A stretch of 57,762 nucleotides of DNA, from NCBI GenBank assembly GCA_022791945.1, contig JAAVZY010000020.1:1-57762 (forward strand). Reading direction: 5' to 3'. The position numbers and the translations under genes are program-made. Positions 1-8,562 of the stretch are shown here, piece by piece (within the stretch, counting starts at the first letter, position 1; each line of letters starts with the position of its first letter). Under the pieces are notes generated by a model. That model saw only the letters and a program-made list of their open reading frames with translations, was not told the origin of the DNA and ran no database searches. The DNA comes from Oscillospiraceae bacterium. GTDB taxonomy: Bacteria > Bacillota > Clostridia > Oscillospirales > Ruminococcaceae.

Positions 1-1
1 A

Positions 2-58
2 AGGGATGAGCTTGACGCACTCCGGGCAAAGCGCAAGGCGGCGGAGACAGAGGAATAG
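2..58 (+). CDS. 3' end of an unidentified gene
   Basis: An open frame enters from the left edge and ends at TAG 56-58; the visible 18 residues are charged and helical (ending AKRKAAETEE). A strong terminator follows 5 bases later, which supports a real gene end. Too little is present to name a family. Its position beside the guaA 3' end makes it a candidate cargo gene of an integrated element, but that is inference. Confidence 0.45.
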   Translation, partial: RDELDALRAKRKAAETEE

Positions 59-63
59 ACAGC

Positions 64-102
64 AAAAAGCCCTTACCGACGTTGCCATCGGTAAGGGCTT
101 TC
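64..102 (+). terminator. Rho-independent terminator
   Basis: A 12-bp perfect stem (68-79 with 88-99, arm AGCCCTTACCGA) with an 8-base loop, preceded by A5 and followed by TTTCT. It closes the partial gene ending at 58. Confidence 0.8.
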
Positions 103-191
103 TAATATGGATTTTGTCACCCACAAGCCGCAAAGGAACACGTTTCACCTGCAATCCACCGGGGATACAGAATGATACGGCCTATGGGGAG

Positions 192-281
192 CGTTATCAA
201 ATCGTTATCAAAAGAGGAGCGCAAAACCGGGGAAGCGTTGCGCCGCAACGGGTCTGGGACTTCAAAATCTCATTCCCACTC
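192..281. other. Possible integration (att) region at the guaA 3' end
   Basis: The last 12 bases of guaA (270-281, complement GAGTGGGAATGA) match the short core I recall as the target of genomic islands that integrate in guaA. Just outside lie two tandem 11-bp repeats (192-202 and 203-213, CGTTATCAAAT/A), like integrase arm sites, and a 15-bp perfect palindrome (236-250, arms CGTTGCG/CGCAACG). The repeats and palindrome are seen directly; the att role is inferred. No integrase gene is visible. Confidence 0.4.
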
Positions 282-1811
282 GATCGTAGCCGGAGGCTTG
301 GTAGTCACATCGTAGACAACGCGGTTCACATGCTTAACCTCGTTGACGATCCGGCTGGAGGCACGCTCCAGTACCTCATAAGGGATTCGGGCAAAATCCG
401 CAGTCATGAAGTCGGTGGTTGTCACGCCCCGGAGAGCTACGGTATAATCGTATGTGCGCTCATCCCCCATCACACCTACGCTCCGCAGAGAGGTAAGCAC
501 TGCAAAATACTGGTGAATGCTCCCGTCCAAACCAGCCCGGGCAATCTCCTCCCGGAAGATAGCATCCGCCTCCTGTACCAAAGCCACTTTTTCCGGAGTG
601 ACCTCTCCCAGCACCCGGATTGCCAGACCAGGACCCGGGAAGGGCTGGCGGCTGACCAGTACCTCGGACAGCTTCAGCTCCCGGCCTAAAGCGCGCACCT
701 CATCCTTGAACAGTAGCCGCAAAGGCTCTACAATCTCCTTGAAATCCACATGATCCGGCAGACCGCCCACATTGTGATGACTCTTGATCACCGCTGCGTC
801 ACCCAGGCCGGATTCCACCACATCCGGATAAATGGTTCCCTGGGCCAGGAAGTCCACCTGTCCCAGCTTTTTCGCTTCTGCCTCGAACACCCGGATAAAC
901 TCCTCGCCGATGATCTTCCGCTTCCGCTCAGGCTCCTCCACCCCGGCCAGCCGGGAGAGGAACCGCTCCCCTGCGTTAACCCGCACAAAGGAGATATCCC
1001 ACTGGGCAAAAGCAGCTTCCACCTCGTCTCCCTCGTTTTTGCGCATCAGGCCGGTATCCACAAAAATGCAGGTGAGCTGGCTGCCCACAGCCTTTGCCAG
1101 CAGAGCCGCGCAGACAGAGGAATCCACTCCGCCGGACAGCGCCAGCAGCACCCGGCCGTTTCCGATTTTTTCCCGAAGTTCCTGAACGGCCGCTTCCGCA
1201 TACCGCCGCATAGTCCAGTCTCCGGTACAGCCGCAGACAGTGTAGAGGAAGTTTTGGAGCATCTGCGTGCCGTTCTCTGTATGGAGCACCTCTGGGTGGA
1301 ACTGCACGCCATAGAGCTTCCGCTCCAGGCGCTGCATGGCGGCGGAAGGACAGTCCATGGTGTAAGCAGTCACCTGAAAGCCCTCTGGCAGACGCTCAAT
1401 ATAATCTGTATGACTCATCCAGGTGATGCCCTGGCGGGGCAGATCCCGGAACAGAGGGCAGTCCTGCTCAAATATGGTTTCGGTTTTTCCATATTCCCGG
1501 GTTTCGGGAGTGGTTACCTGACCACCCAGCTGATAAGCCATCAGCTGAGCCCCATAGCAGATCCCCAGCACCGGAATACCCAGACTGAAAATCTCCGGAT
1601 CTGTCTGAGGCGCACCTTCTCCATAAACGCTGTTGGGTCCGCCGGTGAAAATAATGCCGCTGGGGGCCAGCTTCCGAATCTCTCCCGGCGTGATTTTGTT
1701 ATAAGGGCGGATCTCGCAGTAGACACTGCATTCCCGCACCCGGCGGGCAATCAGCTGGTTGTACTGCCCTCCAAAATCCAACACCAGGATCCATTCTTTA
1801 TTTGCCGTCAT
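270..1811 (-). CDS. guaA: GMP synthase (glutamine-hydrolysing)
   Basis: Converts XMP, glutamine and ATP to GMP, the last step of guanine nucleotide synthesis, in the cytoplasm. The 513-residue protein has the usual length and order: N-terminal class I amidotransferase ([17 protein letters not shown] at the start, nucleophile in GICYGAQ near residue 85, HPEV near 173), ATP-pyrophosphatase P-loop [12 protein letters not shown] near 222-233, and the C-terminal dimerisation domain with [12 protein letters not shown] and the usual ending KPPATIEWE. The ATG start has an AAGGAG ribosome site (ggaaggagtcatact). It is a single-gene unit transcribed toward the left edge. A weak possible promoter (TTGCAT-17-CAAAAT) lies upstream. 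The 3' end carries the candidate integration core. Confidence 0.97.
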   Translation of the reverse strand: MTANKEWILVLDFGGQYNQLIARRVRECSVYCEIRPYNKITPGEIRKLAPSGIIFTGGPNSVYGEGAPQTDPEIFSLGIPVLGICYGAQLMAYQLGGQVTTPETREYGKTETIFEQDCPLFRDLPRQGITWMSHTDYIERLPEGFQVTAYTMDCPSAAMQRLERKLYGVQFHPEVLHTENGTQMLQNFLYTVCGCTGDWTMRRYAEAAVQELREKIGNGRVLLALSGGVDSSVCAALLAKAVGSQLTCIFVDTGLMRKNEGDEVEAAFAQWDISFVRVNAGERFLSRLAGVEEPERKRKIIGEEFIRVFEAEAKKLGQVDFLAQGTIYPDVVESGLGDAAVIKSHHNVGGLPDHVDFKEIVEPLRLLFKDEVRALGRELKLSEVLVSRQPFPGPGLAIRVLGEVTPEKVALVQEADAIFREEIARAGLDGSIHQYFAVLTSLRSVGVMGDERTYDYTVALRGVTTTDFMTADFARIPYEVLERASSRIVNEVKHVNRVVYDVTTKPPATIEWE

Positions 1812-2070
1812 AGTATGACTCCTTCCCTACCAGCCCGGGATCGCCAGGCGGTATTTCCTTGTTTTCATTTTGCCATGGACAGGCGCAGAATGCAAGTGGG
1901 AGCTCCTACAAAGCAAGCCCGGGGAATTCCCGTTTTTTTGTAGTATTCCCCCGATCTGCCGCCTCAGAAAGGCTGCAAGGGTTCTGCCCTCCTCCTTCTA
2001 TGATCCCCGGAGTTCCATACCCTTTTCTGCCGCCTTCTGGAGCCGTCCAGCCAAAATTTCTCATCTCCAC

Positions 2071-2099
2071 TTGACAAACAATGTTAGCTGTGTTAAACT
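2071..2099 (+). promoter_or_regulatory. Promoter of the feo operon
   Basis: TTGACA at 2071-2076, a 17-base spacer, and TAAACT at 2094-2099, 86 bases before the first feoA. The 1812-2184 gap holds otherwise only the leader of guaA on the other strand. An iron-regulator site would be expected here. The partial repeats GTTAAAC (2092-2098) and GTTAACG downstream are suggestive, but I do not recognise a defined Fur or DtxR box. Confidence 0.6.
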
Positions 2100-2184
2100 T
2101 CAAATCGAGCCAAAAGTTAACGAACAGTAACACAAGCCTTATGTGGCATGATGGAAGCAGCAGAAGAAAGGAGATGCTTGAAAT

Positions 2185-2394
2185 ATGCCGCTGACAATGA
2201 TGAAAGCGGGCGAGCAGGTCACAGTGAGGGAAATACGCGGAAAGGATGAGGTTCGGCGCTTTCTGGGGAATCTTGGCATTACTGCCGGGGGCTTGATATC
2301 GGTGGTGTCCCGGCTGGACGGAAATCTGATCATCCGTGTGAAGGACGCCCGGATCGCCTTGAGCAGCGCTATGGCCAGCAGAATCATGGTCTGA
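2185..2394 (+). CDS. feoA: FeoA-type SH3-like protein (first copy)
   Basis: A small cytoplasmic partner of the ferrous iron permease FeoB, 69 residues. It shows the FeoA pattern: a basic N-terminal strand, then REIRGKDEVRRFLGNLGITAGGLISVVSRLDGN (read in parts), ending in ALSSAMASRIMV, the usual LS..MA..I motif. The ATG has an AAAGGAG site 10 bases upstream. It lies 13 bases before a second feoA and is first in the operon driven from 2071. Two consecutive FeoA genes before FeoB are common in Clostridia. Its exact role is unsettled; FeoA proteins are thought to tune the FeoB G domain. Confidence 0.92.
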   Translation: MPLTMMKAGEQVTVREIRGKDEVRRFLGNLGITAGGLISVVSRLDGNLIIRVKDARIALSSAMASRIMV

Positions 2395-2407
2395 AAGGAG
2401 AATGACA

Positions 2408-2629
2408 GTGAAAACCTTGAGAGAAGCCGCCTGCGGTGAGCGTGTCACGGTGATTCGTCTGGAGGGAGAAGGCGCTCTCCGGCGGCGAATCATGGATATG
2501 GGCCTGACGAAGGGCGCTGTCGTCTATGTTCGGAAGGTCGCCCCCCTGGGCGATCCGGTGGAGATAACCATCCGGGGCTATGAGCTTTCTATCCGCAGAG
2601 AAGACGCAGAGCGCGTCCTTGTAGATTGA
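2408..2629 (+). CDS. feoA: FeoA-type SH3-like protein (second copy)
   Basis: A second FeoA domain protein of 73 residues (KTLREAACGERVTVIRL near the start, RRRIMDMGLTKGAVV in the middle, GYELSIRREDAERV at the end). An in-frame ATG lies at 2402, but AGGAG ends only one base before it. GTG at 2408 is 7 bases from the site, so I place the start there. The copies differ enough to be separate paralogues rather than a recent duplication. Between it and feoB lies a roughly 410-bp mosaic repeat, an unusual interruption of a feo operon. Confidence 0.92.
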   Translation: MKTLREAACGERVTVIRLEGEGALRRRIMDMGLTKGAVVYVRKVAPLGDPVEITIRGYELSIRREDAERVLVD

Positions 2630-2639
2630 GCCTATTCAG

Positions 2640-3050
2640 GATCTCTGCATACGGCGAAGGGCAAGGCCGCGAGACTCTGTCTCGCGCTCTGCCAAAGGGA
2701 CTCGTCCCTTTGGAATCCCATCTTTTTAAGGGCTTTTTAAGGGCGGAAAAAGGGTGGGGTTGAGTCTGTACAGACTTCCCCCTCCCTGCCACGCAAATAG
2801 TCTGATTCCCGCAGTACGCTTTTTTCGTAAAGAAAAAAGCTCCCTCCTGCGTGCGGGGTACTTCCTGCGCCGCCTATGGAACTGAATTTTTTCTTTACGA
2901 AAAAATGGGTAGGCGGGCGATCGTCCCTGCGGGGAGTACCAGCGAGGTAGGGGGGGCAGGCGCAAGCGCCCGTCCCCACCCCCAAAAGATGGGAATCCAA
3001 GGGGACGCGTCCCCTTGGCAGAGGCTCGGAGGCGGAGCCTTCGAGGTCCT
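2640..3050 (+). repeat. Mosaic hairpin repeat, copy 1 (full), between feoA and feoB
   Basis: Order on this strand: GCGAGAC/GTCTCGC hairpin; CCAAAGGGAC/GTCCCTTTGG hairpin; a linker with two TTTTTAAGGGC boxes; AGTCTGTACAGACTT palindrome; T/A hairpin TTTTTTCGTAAAGAAAAAA (about 2819-2837); a variable centre; its exact reverse complement (about 2887-2905); CCAAGGGGAC/GTCCCCTTGG hairpin; and a closing GGAGGCGGAGCC hairpin with GAGGTCC end. No coding potential is evident. Confidence 0.9.
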
Positions 3051-3085
3051 GAGTTGTATACTTACATTTGGAAAGGAAGGATTCT

Positions 3086-5233
3086 ATGGCGATCACGCTT
3101 GCGCTGGCAGGCAATCCCAACTGCGGAAAAACCACCATGTTCAACAGCCTGACCGGCTCCAGCCAATATGTGGGCAACTGGCCCGGCGTAACCGTTGAAA
3201 AGAAGGAGGGCAGGCTCAAGGGCGGCGATGATGTAATCGTCACCGATCTGCCCGGCGTCTACAGCCTCTCCCCCTATACCCCGGAGGAAATTGTCACACG
3301 GGATTACATTCTAAATGGGCATCCGGATGTGATCCTTAATCTGGTGGACGGTTCCTGCATAGAACGGAATCTCTACCTGACCACTCAGCTGACGGAAATG
3401 GGACTTCCGGTTGTGATTGCCCTGAATATGATGGATCTGGTTCGAAAAAACGGAGATCGGATCGACACGGAAAAGCTCTCCGCGCTCCTGGGCTGCCCGG
3501 TGACGGAAACTGCCGCAGTCAAGGGAGAGGGCTCCCTGGAGGCAGCACAGAAAGCTGTGCGGGCAGCAGGACAGCCCGCACAGCCCCAGTGCCTCTTTGA
3601 CAAACGGGTGGAGGAGGCTCTCGCCCAAATACAGGCGCTGCTTCAGGAACAGCTCCCGCAGCAGTCCCTCCGCTGGTATGCGGTGAAGCTCTTCGAACGG
3701 GATCCCATGGTATTGGAGCAGCTGCATCTCCCTGCGGAGACTGCCCTCCGGATCGAGGAGCTGACTGCCGCCTGTGAGAAGGAGCTGGACGACGACAGCG
3801 AAAGCCTCATCATCAACGGACGCTACAGCTATATTGCGGAGGTGGTCCGAAGCTGCGTACATAAAAGGGAACGATTAGAGACTCTTTCGGATCGAATTGA
3901 CCGGATTGTCACCAACCGGTGGCTGGCCCTGCCCATCTTCGCGGCAGTGATGATATTCGTTTACTGGATTACAGTGAGCACGCTGGGCACGATTGTCACA
4001 GACTTTACCAATGATGTGCTTTTCGGAGAGTGGATCCAGCCGGGGGCGGCAGCGCTGCTGGAGAAGATCGGAACCTCCGATTGGATGATCTCCCTGACAG
4101 TGGACGGAATCATCGGCGGGCTGGCGGCTCCCATCGGCTTTGTGCCGCAGATGGCAATGCTGTTCCTGTTTCTCTCTGTTCTGGAGGATGCGGGTTATAT
4201 GGCGCGGGTGGCTTTTATTATGGATCGGATCTTCCGCCGCTTCGGGCTTTCCGGGAAGAGCTTTATTCCCCTGATGATTTCCTCCGGCTGCGGCGTTCCC
4301 GGCATTATGGCCGCCCGTACCATCGAAAATGAAAACGATCGGCGGCTTACCATGATGACCACTACCTTCATCCCATGCGGCGCAAAGCTGCCTGTCATCG
4401 CGCTGATTGCCGGAGCCATGCTGGGCGGGGCCTGGTGGGCAGCTCCCCTGGTATACTTTATCGGCATTGGAGCGGTCGTGGTTTCCGGGATTCTCCTAAA
4501 GAAAACAAAAGGCTTTTCCGGAGAGCCGGCGCCCTTTGTAATGGAGCTTCCTCAGTATCACCTTCCCAGCGCAAGGAACGTGCTTCTTCATGTGTGGGAG
4601 CGGGTCTGGAGCTTTCTGAAAAAGGCGGGAACCGTTCTGTTCCTCTGCTGTGGGGTCATGTGGTTTCTTGGATCCTTTGGGACCTATGAACATGGCTTCG
4701 GTTATATTGCCGAAGCAGAAAACGCCCGAAGCCTGCTGGAATATATCGGCAGCGTGATTGCCCCGGTTTTTGCTCCGCTGGGCTTTGGCAACTGGCAGTC
4801 CGTGTCCGCCTCTCTTTCAGGGTTCGCGGCTAAGGAGGGCATCGTCACCACAATGGGGGTGATCGCTGGTCTGGGCGAAGAGGATGCCGCCCTTGGGACA
4901 GCAGTGCTGGACACCTTTTTCGGCGGGAGCGCCCTGGCTGCTTTCTCCTTCCTGCTGTTCAATCTGCTGGATTCGCCCTGTTTGGCGGCTATCAGCACCC
5001 TCGCAAAGGAGATGAACAATCGGAGATGGACCTGGTTCGCCATCCTGTATCAAAACGTGTTTGCCTATGGGATATGCCTGATGGTTTACCAGTTCGGCAG
5101 ACTGTTCACTGGGGGAGGCTTCGGCGTGGGCACGGCTGCAGCAGTGCTGGTGCTGGCAGGATTTCTGTACCTGCTGTTCCGTCCCGCATCCCGCAGAAAA
5201 AGCGCAGCCGGTGTACAGCCGGTAAGCGCATGA
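3086..5233 (+). CDS. feoB: Ferrous iron transport protein B
   Basis: A membrane Fe(II) permease with an N-terminal G domain, 715 residues from the ATG at 3086. A frame from TTG at 3068 exists, but AAAGGAAGG sits inside it, 7 bases before 3086. G1 is GNPNCGKTT (residues 9-17), G3 DLPGVYS (about 54-60), G4 NMMD (about 115). The helical spacer runs to about residue 270. The membrane part starts at about 285 and has two Gate/nucleoside-recognition segments, including the conserved stretch SGCGVPGIMAARTIEN (near 410) and GGSALAAFSFLLFNLLDSPC (near 615). The tail is short. It belongs to the feoA-feoA-feoB-Cys-rich protein operon although separated from feoA by a repeat; whether transcription passes through the repeat is untested. 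Confidence 0.97.
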   Translation: MAITLALAGNPNCGKTTMFNSLTGSSQYVGNWPGVTVEKKEGRLKGGDDVIVTDLPGVYSLSPYTPEEIVTRDYILNGHPDVILNLVDGSCIERNLYLTTQLTEMGLPVVIALNMMDLVRKNGDRIDTEKLSALLGCPVTETAAVKGEGSLEAAQKAVRAAGQPAQPQCLFDKRVEEALAQIQALLQEQLPQQSLRWYAVKLFERDPMVLEQLHLPAETALRIEELTAACEKELDDDSESLIINGRYSYIAEVVRSCVHKRERLETLSDRIDRIVTNRWLALPIFAAVMIFVYWITVSTLGTIVTDFTNDVLFGEWIQPGAAALLEKIGTSDWMISLTVDGIIGGLAAPIGFVPQMAMLFLFLSVLEDAGYMARVAFIMDRIFRRFGLSGKSFIPLMISSGCGVPGIMAARTIENENDRRLTMMTTTFIPCGAKLPVIALIAGAMLGGAWWAAPLVYFIGIGAVVVSGILLKKTKGFSGEPAPFVMELPQYHLPSARNVLLHVWERVWSFLKKAGTVLFLCCGVMWFLGSFGTYEHGFGYIAEAENARSLLEYIGSVIAPVFAPLGFGNWQSVSASLSGFAAKEGIVTTMGVIAGLGEEDAALGTAVLDTFFGGSALAAFSFLLFNLLDSPCLAAISTLAKEMNNRRWTWFAILYQNVFAYGICLMVYQFGRLFTGGGFGVGTAAAVLVLAGFLYLLFRPASRRKSAAGVQPVSA

Positions 5234-5255
5234 CAAACGAAAGGAGTGGTTTGCT

Positions 5256-5405
5256 GTGGCAACCTGGATGATAGGAATTATTTTGGCGGTGTTATTTGCG
5301 GTGGGACTCCGGTCGGTCATCCGCGGGTTCCGCACCGGAAAATGTGCGGGCTGTCCGGGGTGCAGCGGAAGCTGTCCTCATTGTCAGTCCGCAGCCCGAA
5401 GATAG
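5256..5405 (+). CDS. FeoB-associated Cys-rich membrane microprotein
   Basis: A 49-residue ORF starting GTG, with AAAGGAG 9 bases upstream and 22 bases after feoB. It has one N-terminal membrane helix (WMIGIILAVLFAVGLRSV), then a basic stretch and a six-cysteine tail (KCAGCPGCSGSCPHC). This is the architecture of the FeoB-associated Cys-rich family (PF12669) found directly after feoB in Firmicutes. The cysteines may handle iron or assemble with FeoB; the function is not established. It is short enough that automatic gene calls may miss it. Confidence 0.85.
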   Translation: MATWMIGIILAVLFAVGLRSVIRGFRTGKCAGCPGCSGSCPHCQSAARR

Positions 5406-5410
5406 CAAAT

Positions 5411-5550
5411 GCTGTCCTCGAGCACCTGCCGAGGGGAGCTGGTTTCCTTTGGGATTCCTGTCTTTTTTGGGGGGTATGGGGGGCGGAATTTCGGTTTCTG
5501 CCTCACTGGTACTTCCCGCAGAAACGATCGCCCGCCTTCCCACTTTTCGC
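5411..5550 (-). repeat. Mosaic repeat, copy 2 (decayed half)
   Basis: Recognisable by similarity to copies 5 and 9: a CTCGAGCACCTGCC-like start, a degenerate GAGGGGAGC hairpin, then GTCTTTTTTGGGG..ATGGGGGGCGGAATTTC, TTCTGCCTC, CGATCGCCCGCC and a broken T/A hairpin (CCCACTTTTCGCC). The second half is missing. It lies directly downstream of the feo operon. Confidence 0.7.
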
Positions 5551-5624
5551 CTTGAGTGTACAAAGTAAGTGCAGCAGGATAAAAATGGCTCATAGCTCTG
5601 GTATCCCTTTTTTCACACAAACCA

Positions 5625-5660
5625 CAGCCGGCGGATGGCTGAAATGCCATCCGCCGGCTG
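5625..5660 (-). terminator. Strong hairpin after the GH9 gene
   Basis: A 15-bp perfect stem (5625-5639 with 5646-5660, arm CAGCCGGCGGATGGC) and a 6-base loop, 12 bases beyond the GH9 stop. The following T-run on the minus strand is weak, so the terminator call is moderate. Confidence 0.55.
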
Positions 5661-5672
5661 ACGTAGGTTCAA

Positions 5673-7454
5673 TCAGATTTTCTTCATCGCCAGCGCGTAG
5701 ATAAACCAGCTGCCATGGGGGATCCACTGCTCCGCCCAGCGCCAGTTGTCCTTGATCTCCTCTGTCGGCGCGGAGATGAAGTCGATTCCGTGCTCGTCAT
5801 GAAGGCCGCCGGTGATGCCGTTGACAATGCCGCCGGGGCAGTGAATGAAATCCTTCCGGCACTCGAAAAAGTAGGCGTTGTTATTTCGGCCCGCGCCCTC
5901 GACCATGCAGGCGTCGTAGGGATTCAGCCCCAGCACCCAGTTGATCTGATCATCCGCGAACTTCCGCAGCTCTGCCTGGAAGGCCTCGTCCTTGGTATGC
6001 CAGGCCAGATACCGTGCGGCAGTCGCCAGGGAGGCCAGGCGGGCGTTCTCGCCCTGCCACCAGGGTGCGGTTTCCACGTCGTGAGGATAGAAGAATTGGT
6101 TCTCGATGGTGCCGTTCCCATGCTGGATCAGCTGGCGGGCGTAGCCAAAGGGATTACTCACCTCGTTGGTCACGGAGAGCTGGTGCCGCATGAGCTTCTC
6201 CGCCAGCTCCAGCGCCTGATCCCGGAGCCCGCCCTCCTGGGCCGCCCGGTAGAAGTTCAGCAGATTCACCACAGGCATTCCCGCGTCTGCCGCGTGGAAG
6301 AAGGGCCGCTTGGTGCCGTCCACGCTCAGATAGCCCATGGTGTCGTCCAGGGGCACATACTTGCCCAGCATCTTTTGGACAAAGCCCTCCGCCTTCCGGA
6401 GGTAGTCGTACTCACCGGTGGTCTTGTACAGCTCCACTGCGGCGTCCAGGGCGCAGTAGTCGTCCAGCAGGTTGCAGTTCCCATCGTTGGTGTACTCCTT
6501 GTTATGCTCCAGGAGGTAGTTGAAGGAGGCAATGGCAGCGTTCAGGTATTCCTCCTTGCTGAAGTCGCTGGGATAGGTGTGCCGGGCCGCAGCCGCCAGC
6601 GCGGCAATGGCGTAGCCGCCGCCGGAGCGGAGGGACACCTCGTAGCTCCGATCCACGATCTCCTCCATCTCTCCGTAAGCGCCGCCGCCCTTCCGGGAGG
6701 TGGGATTCCAGAATTCATAGCCGATGGAACGGGTGGTATTCACCGGCAGGAAGGCCTCCGCCCGGTCCTTGGTGCGGAAAAAGGTGCCGGAAGGAGCCCG
6801 CATCCGCATGAGGAAATCGGCGCCGTACATACCTTCATCCAGCATCCGCCGCTTCAGAAGGGTGTAGTAGGGATAGCCGGATTCCTCAAGAAGATCGTTC
6901 ACCTGGAAGAACACGTAGGCAGAGAAAGAGGCCTGCTGGGGATTGAAGTAGGTGGTATGGGACAGGTGGGAGAGATGGATGCCGGTATCGCCGGTGGCGT
7001 CGTACCAGCCGCCCCGCACGTCCAGACGTCCCTGACGGAGGTCGAACACGCCGGGCTTGCTTCCCCGGAAGGGAAGGTTCCGCTCAGCGGCCTCGAATTC
7101 GCCGGTGGGGCGCTGGGCCTTGAAGTAGTAGCCCACAGCGGAGATCATGCGGAGCTCCAGCAGGTTTTCCCCAATGTCAAAGGGGAAGGAGCGAAAGGTT
7201 TCGCCGTTTCCGGAAATCTGGATGTAGTACTTGCCGGGCTCCCGCACCTGGTCAAAGCGGAGGGTGTAGTAGTAGCCGGTTTCCCAGCGGTCTACGGTTC
7301 CCTGCTCCACAGCGGATCCGGAGCAGACAGCCGCGCCGTCGGACACCCGGATTACCTGGAACTCCCCCAGGGTCATGGGGCCCTCCGCCTGGAGCACCGC
7401 TGATTTGGTGTCCCCGCAGTCGTAGCCAATCTGGTTGGTCAGAATCTGTGTCAT
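5673..7454 (-). CDS. Glycoside hydrolase family 9 protein, cytoplasmic; candidate exo-beta-glucosaminidase
   Basis: 593 residues from an ATG with AAGGAGG 9 bases upstream. Residues about 1-95 form the Ig-like CelD_N domain (LTNQIGYDCGDTKSAV). The (alpha/alpha)6 catalytic domain begins near 105 and carries RGGWYDATGDTGIHLSHLSH, the GH9 nucleophile-activating Asp region, and ends with a LNPYDACMVEGAG / EEIKDNWRWAEQW section. No signal peptide, dockerin or CBM is present, so it acts inside the cell, unlike secreted endoglucanases. The DA(S/T)GD..LSHLS pattern with NPQQ resembles, as I recall, the cytoplasmic GH9 glucosaminidases of Vibrio chitin catabolism. The gene lies downstream of nagB on the same strand, which fits an amino-sugar substrate. 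Hydrolysis of cellodextrins is the alternative. Confidence 0.85.
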   Translation of the reverse strand: MTQILTNQIGYDCGDTKSAVLQAEGPMTLGEFQVIRVSDGAAVCSGSAVEQGTVDRWETGYYYTLRFDQVREPGKYYIQISGNGETFRSFPFDIGENLLELRMISAVGYYFKAQRPTGEFEAAERNLPFRGSKPGVFDLRQGRLDVRGGWYDATGDTGIHLSHLSHTTYFNPQQASFSAYVFFQVNDLLEESGYPYYTLLKRRMLDEGMYGADFLMRMRAPSGTFFRTKDRAEAFLPVNTTRSIGYEFWNPTSRKGGGAYGEMEEIVDRSYEVSLRSGGGYAIAALAAAARHTYPSDFSKEEYLNAAIASFNYLLEHNKEYTNDGNCNLLDDYCALDAAVELYKTTGEYDYLRKAEGFVQKMLGKYVPLDDTMGYLSVDGTKRPFFHAADAGMPVVNLLNFYRAAQEGGLRDQALELAEKLMRHQLSVTNEVSNPFGYARQLIQHGNGTIENQFFYPHDVETAPWWQGENARLASLATAARYLAWHTKDEAFQAELRKFADDQINWVLGLNPYDACMVEGAGRNNNAYFFECRKDFIHCPGGIVNGITGGLHDEHGIDFISAPTEEIKDNWRWAEQWIPHGSWFIYALAMKKI

Positions 7455-7496
7455 TAATATATCCTCCTTATGAAAAGTGATGGAAAGACGAAGGGG

Positions 7497-7773
7497 AAAG
7501 ACCTCGAGGCTCTGCCTCGAGTCTCCGCAGTGCGTTGTTTCACAACGCACTTAGGAATTCGGCTTCGCCGAATTCTGAGATGCGCCGCTGGCGGCGCATC
7601 GGGAAGGGATTCCCCTTGGATTCCCATTATTGAAGGGCTTTTTAAGGGCGAAAAGGGGTGGCGGTCAAGTCTGTACAGACTTCCCCCTCCACGCAGACAG
7701 TCTGATATTGGCAGGAGGCTCGCAGGGTCAAAGCCGCAGGCTTTGACCCTTGGGCAGCGCCCTCAAGGTCTTA
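7497..7773 (-). repeat. Mosaic repeat, copy 3, between nagB and GH9
   Basis: Holds the hairpins CTCGAGGC/GCCTCGAG, TGCGTTGT/ACAACGCA, GAATTCGG/CCGAATTC, TGCGCCGC/GCGGCGCA, then the linker with TTTTTAAGGGCG, palindrome AGTCTGTACAGACTT, and GGGTCAAAGCC/GGCTTTGACCC. The central T/A hairpin pair is absent. The ends are AAAGACCTCGAG and CTCAAGGTCTT. Confidence 0.88.
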
Positions 7774-7811
7774 CGCAGAAACCCGCAACAGGCGCTCCGG
7801 AGCTGTGCGGA

Positions 7812-8540
7812 TTATCTCATCAAGCTGGCGGCGGCTTCGTCCAGGAGCACTGTCAGCTCCGGGTGAAGCTGAAGCGCCGAGGCCGGAACCTGTTCCGTAA
7901 CAGGCCCGCAGAGGGCATCCCGGATGGCTTGGGCTTTGTCCGCGCCCCTGGCGCAGAGCAGCTGCCGCCTGCCCTGCATCACCAGACGGATTCCCATGGT
8001 GATACCGCCTCGGGGTACATTGTCCAGACCGCCCCAGAAATCCCGCTTGTCGGAAAGAGTCTGCTCGGAAAGAGAGACGGTCAGCATATCCTGTCCCCAA
8101 GGGGTGCCGGGCTCGTTCATGCCAATGTGGCCGTTGGTGCCCAAGCCGAGAATCTGAAGATCAATTCCTCCCGCCTGACGGATCCGCTCTGGATAGGCAG
8201 AGAGGGTTTCCTCTGCCCGATCCGGATCCGGACAGGGAATGTGGGCGTTCTCCGGCTTCATCCCAGTAGGGATAACCAGCTGATCAAAGGTGCGCCAGGA
8301 GCAGCTGCGGGGATTTTCCGGGGAGAGCCCCAGATACTCGTCCAGATTGAAGGTGCGCACCTTTTCCCAGCTGAGGGAACGGGCTTTGGACTGGAGCGCC
8401 AGCTCCCGATGAAGGCCCACAGTGGTATTGCCGGTGGCGATTCCCAGCACCAGCTCCGGATTCCGCTGTAGCTGGTTCAGCACAGCCTCCGCCGCTGCGG
8501 CGTAGAATTCCTGCTCGGATTGTACAATTAATAGTTTCAT
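7812..8540 (-). CDS. nagB: Glucosamine-6-phosphate deaminase
   Basis: Converts glucosamine-6-phosphate to fructose-6-phosphate and ammonia. 242 residues; a frame from GTG at 8549 exists, but ATG 8540 follows AGGGGTGG with good spacing. Family motifs: VLGIATGNTTVGLHREL (phosphate loop, about 33-49), TFNLDEYLGLSPENPRSC (catalytic Asp, about 65-82), LGLGTNGHIGMNEPGTPWG (about 130-148). In the late substrate segment the usual KA motif is GADKAQAIRDAL. Length is normal. It leads a probable two-gene unit with the GH9 gene, driven from the 54-bp element upstream, so the pair may channel glucosamine released by GH9 (after phosphorylation) into glycolysis. Confidence 0.95.
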   Translation of the reverse strand: MKLLIVQSEQEFYAAAAEAVLNQLQRNPELVLGIATGNTTVGLHRELALQSKARSLSWEKVRTFNLDEYLGLSPENPRSCSWRTFDQLVIPTGMKPENAHIPCPDPDRAEETLSAYPERIRQAGGIDLQILGLGTNGHIGMNEPGTPWGQDMLTVSLSEQTLSDKRDFWGGLDNVPRGGITMGIRLVMQGRRQLLCARGADKAQAIRDALCGPVTEQVPASALQLHPELTVLLDEAAASLMR

Positions 8541-8562
8541 AGGATCCACCCCTTGGTCAATT

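Noticed and set aside
1812-2070. Guanine riboswitch upstream of guaA
   Set aside because: The conserved purine-riboswitch core and loop sequences are not present on the minus strand.
5715-7403. Long plus-strand open frame of 562 codons
   Set aside because: It is the mirror of the GH9 gene, with low-complexity Gly/Val/Leu composition and no family resemblance.
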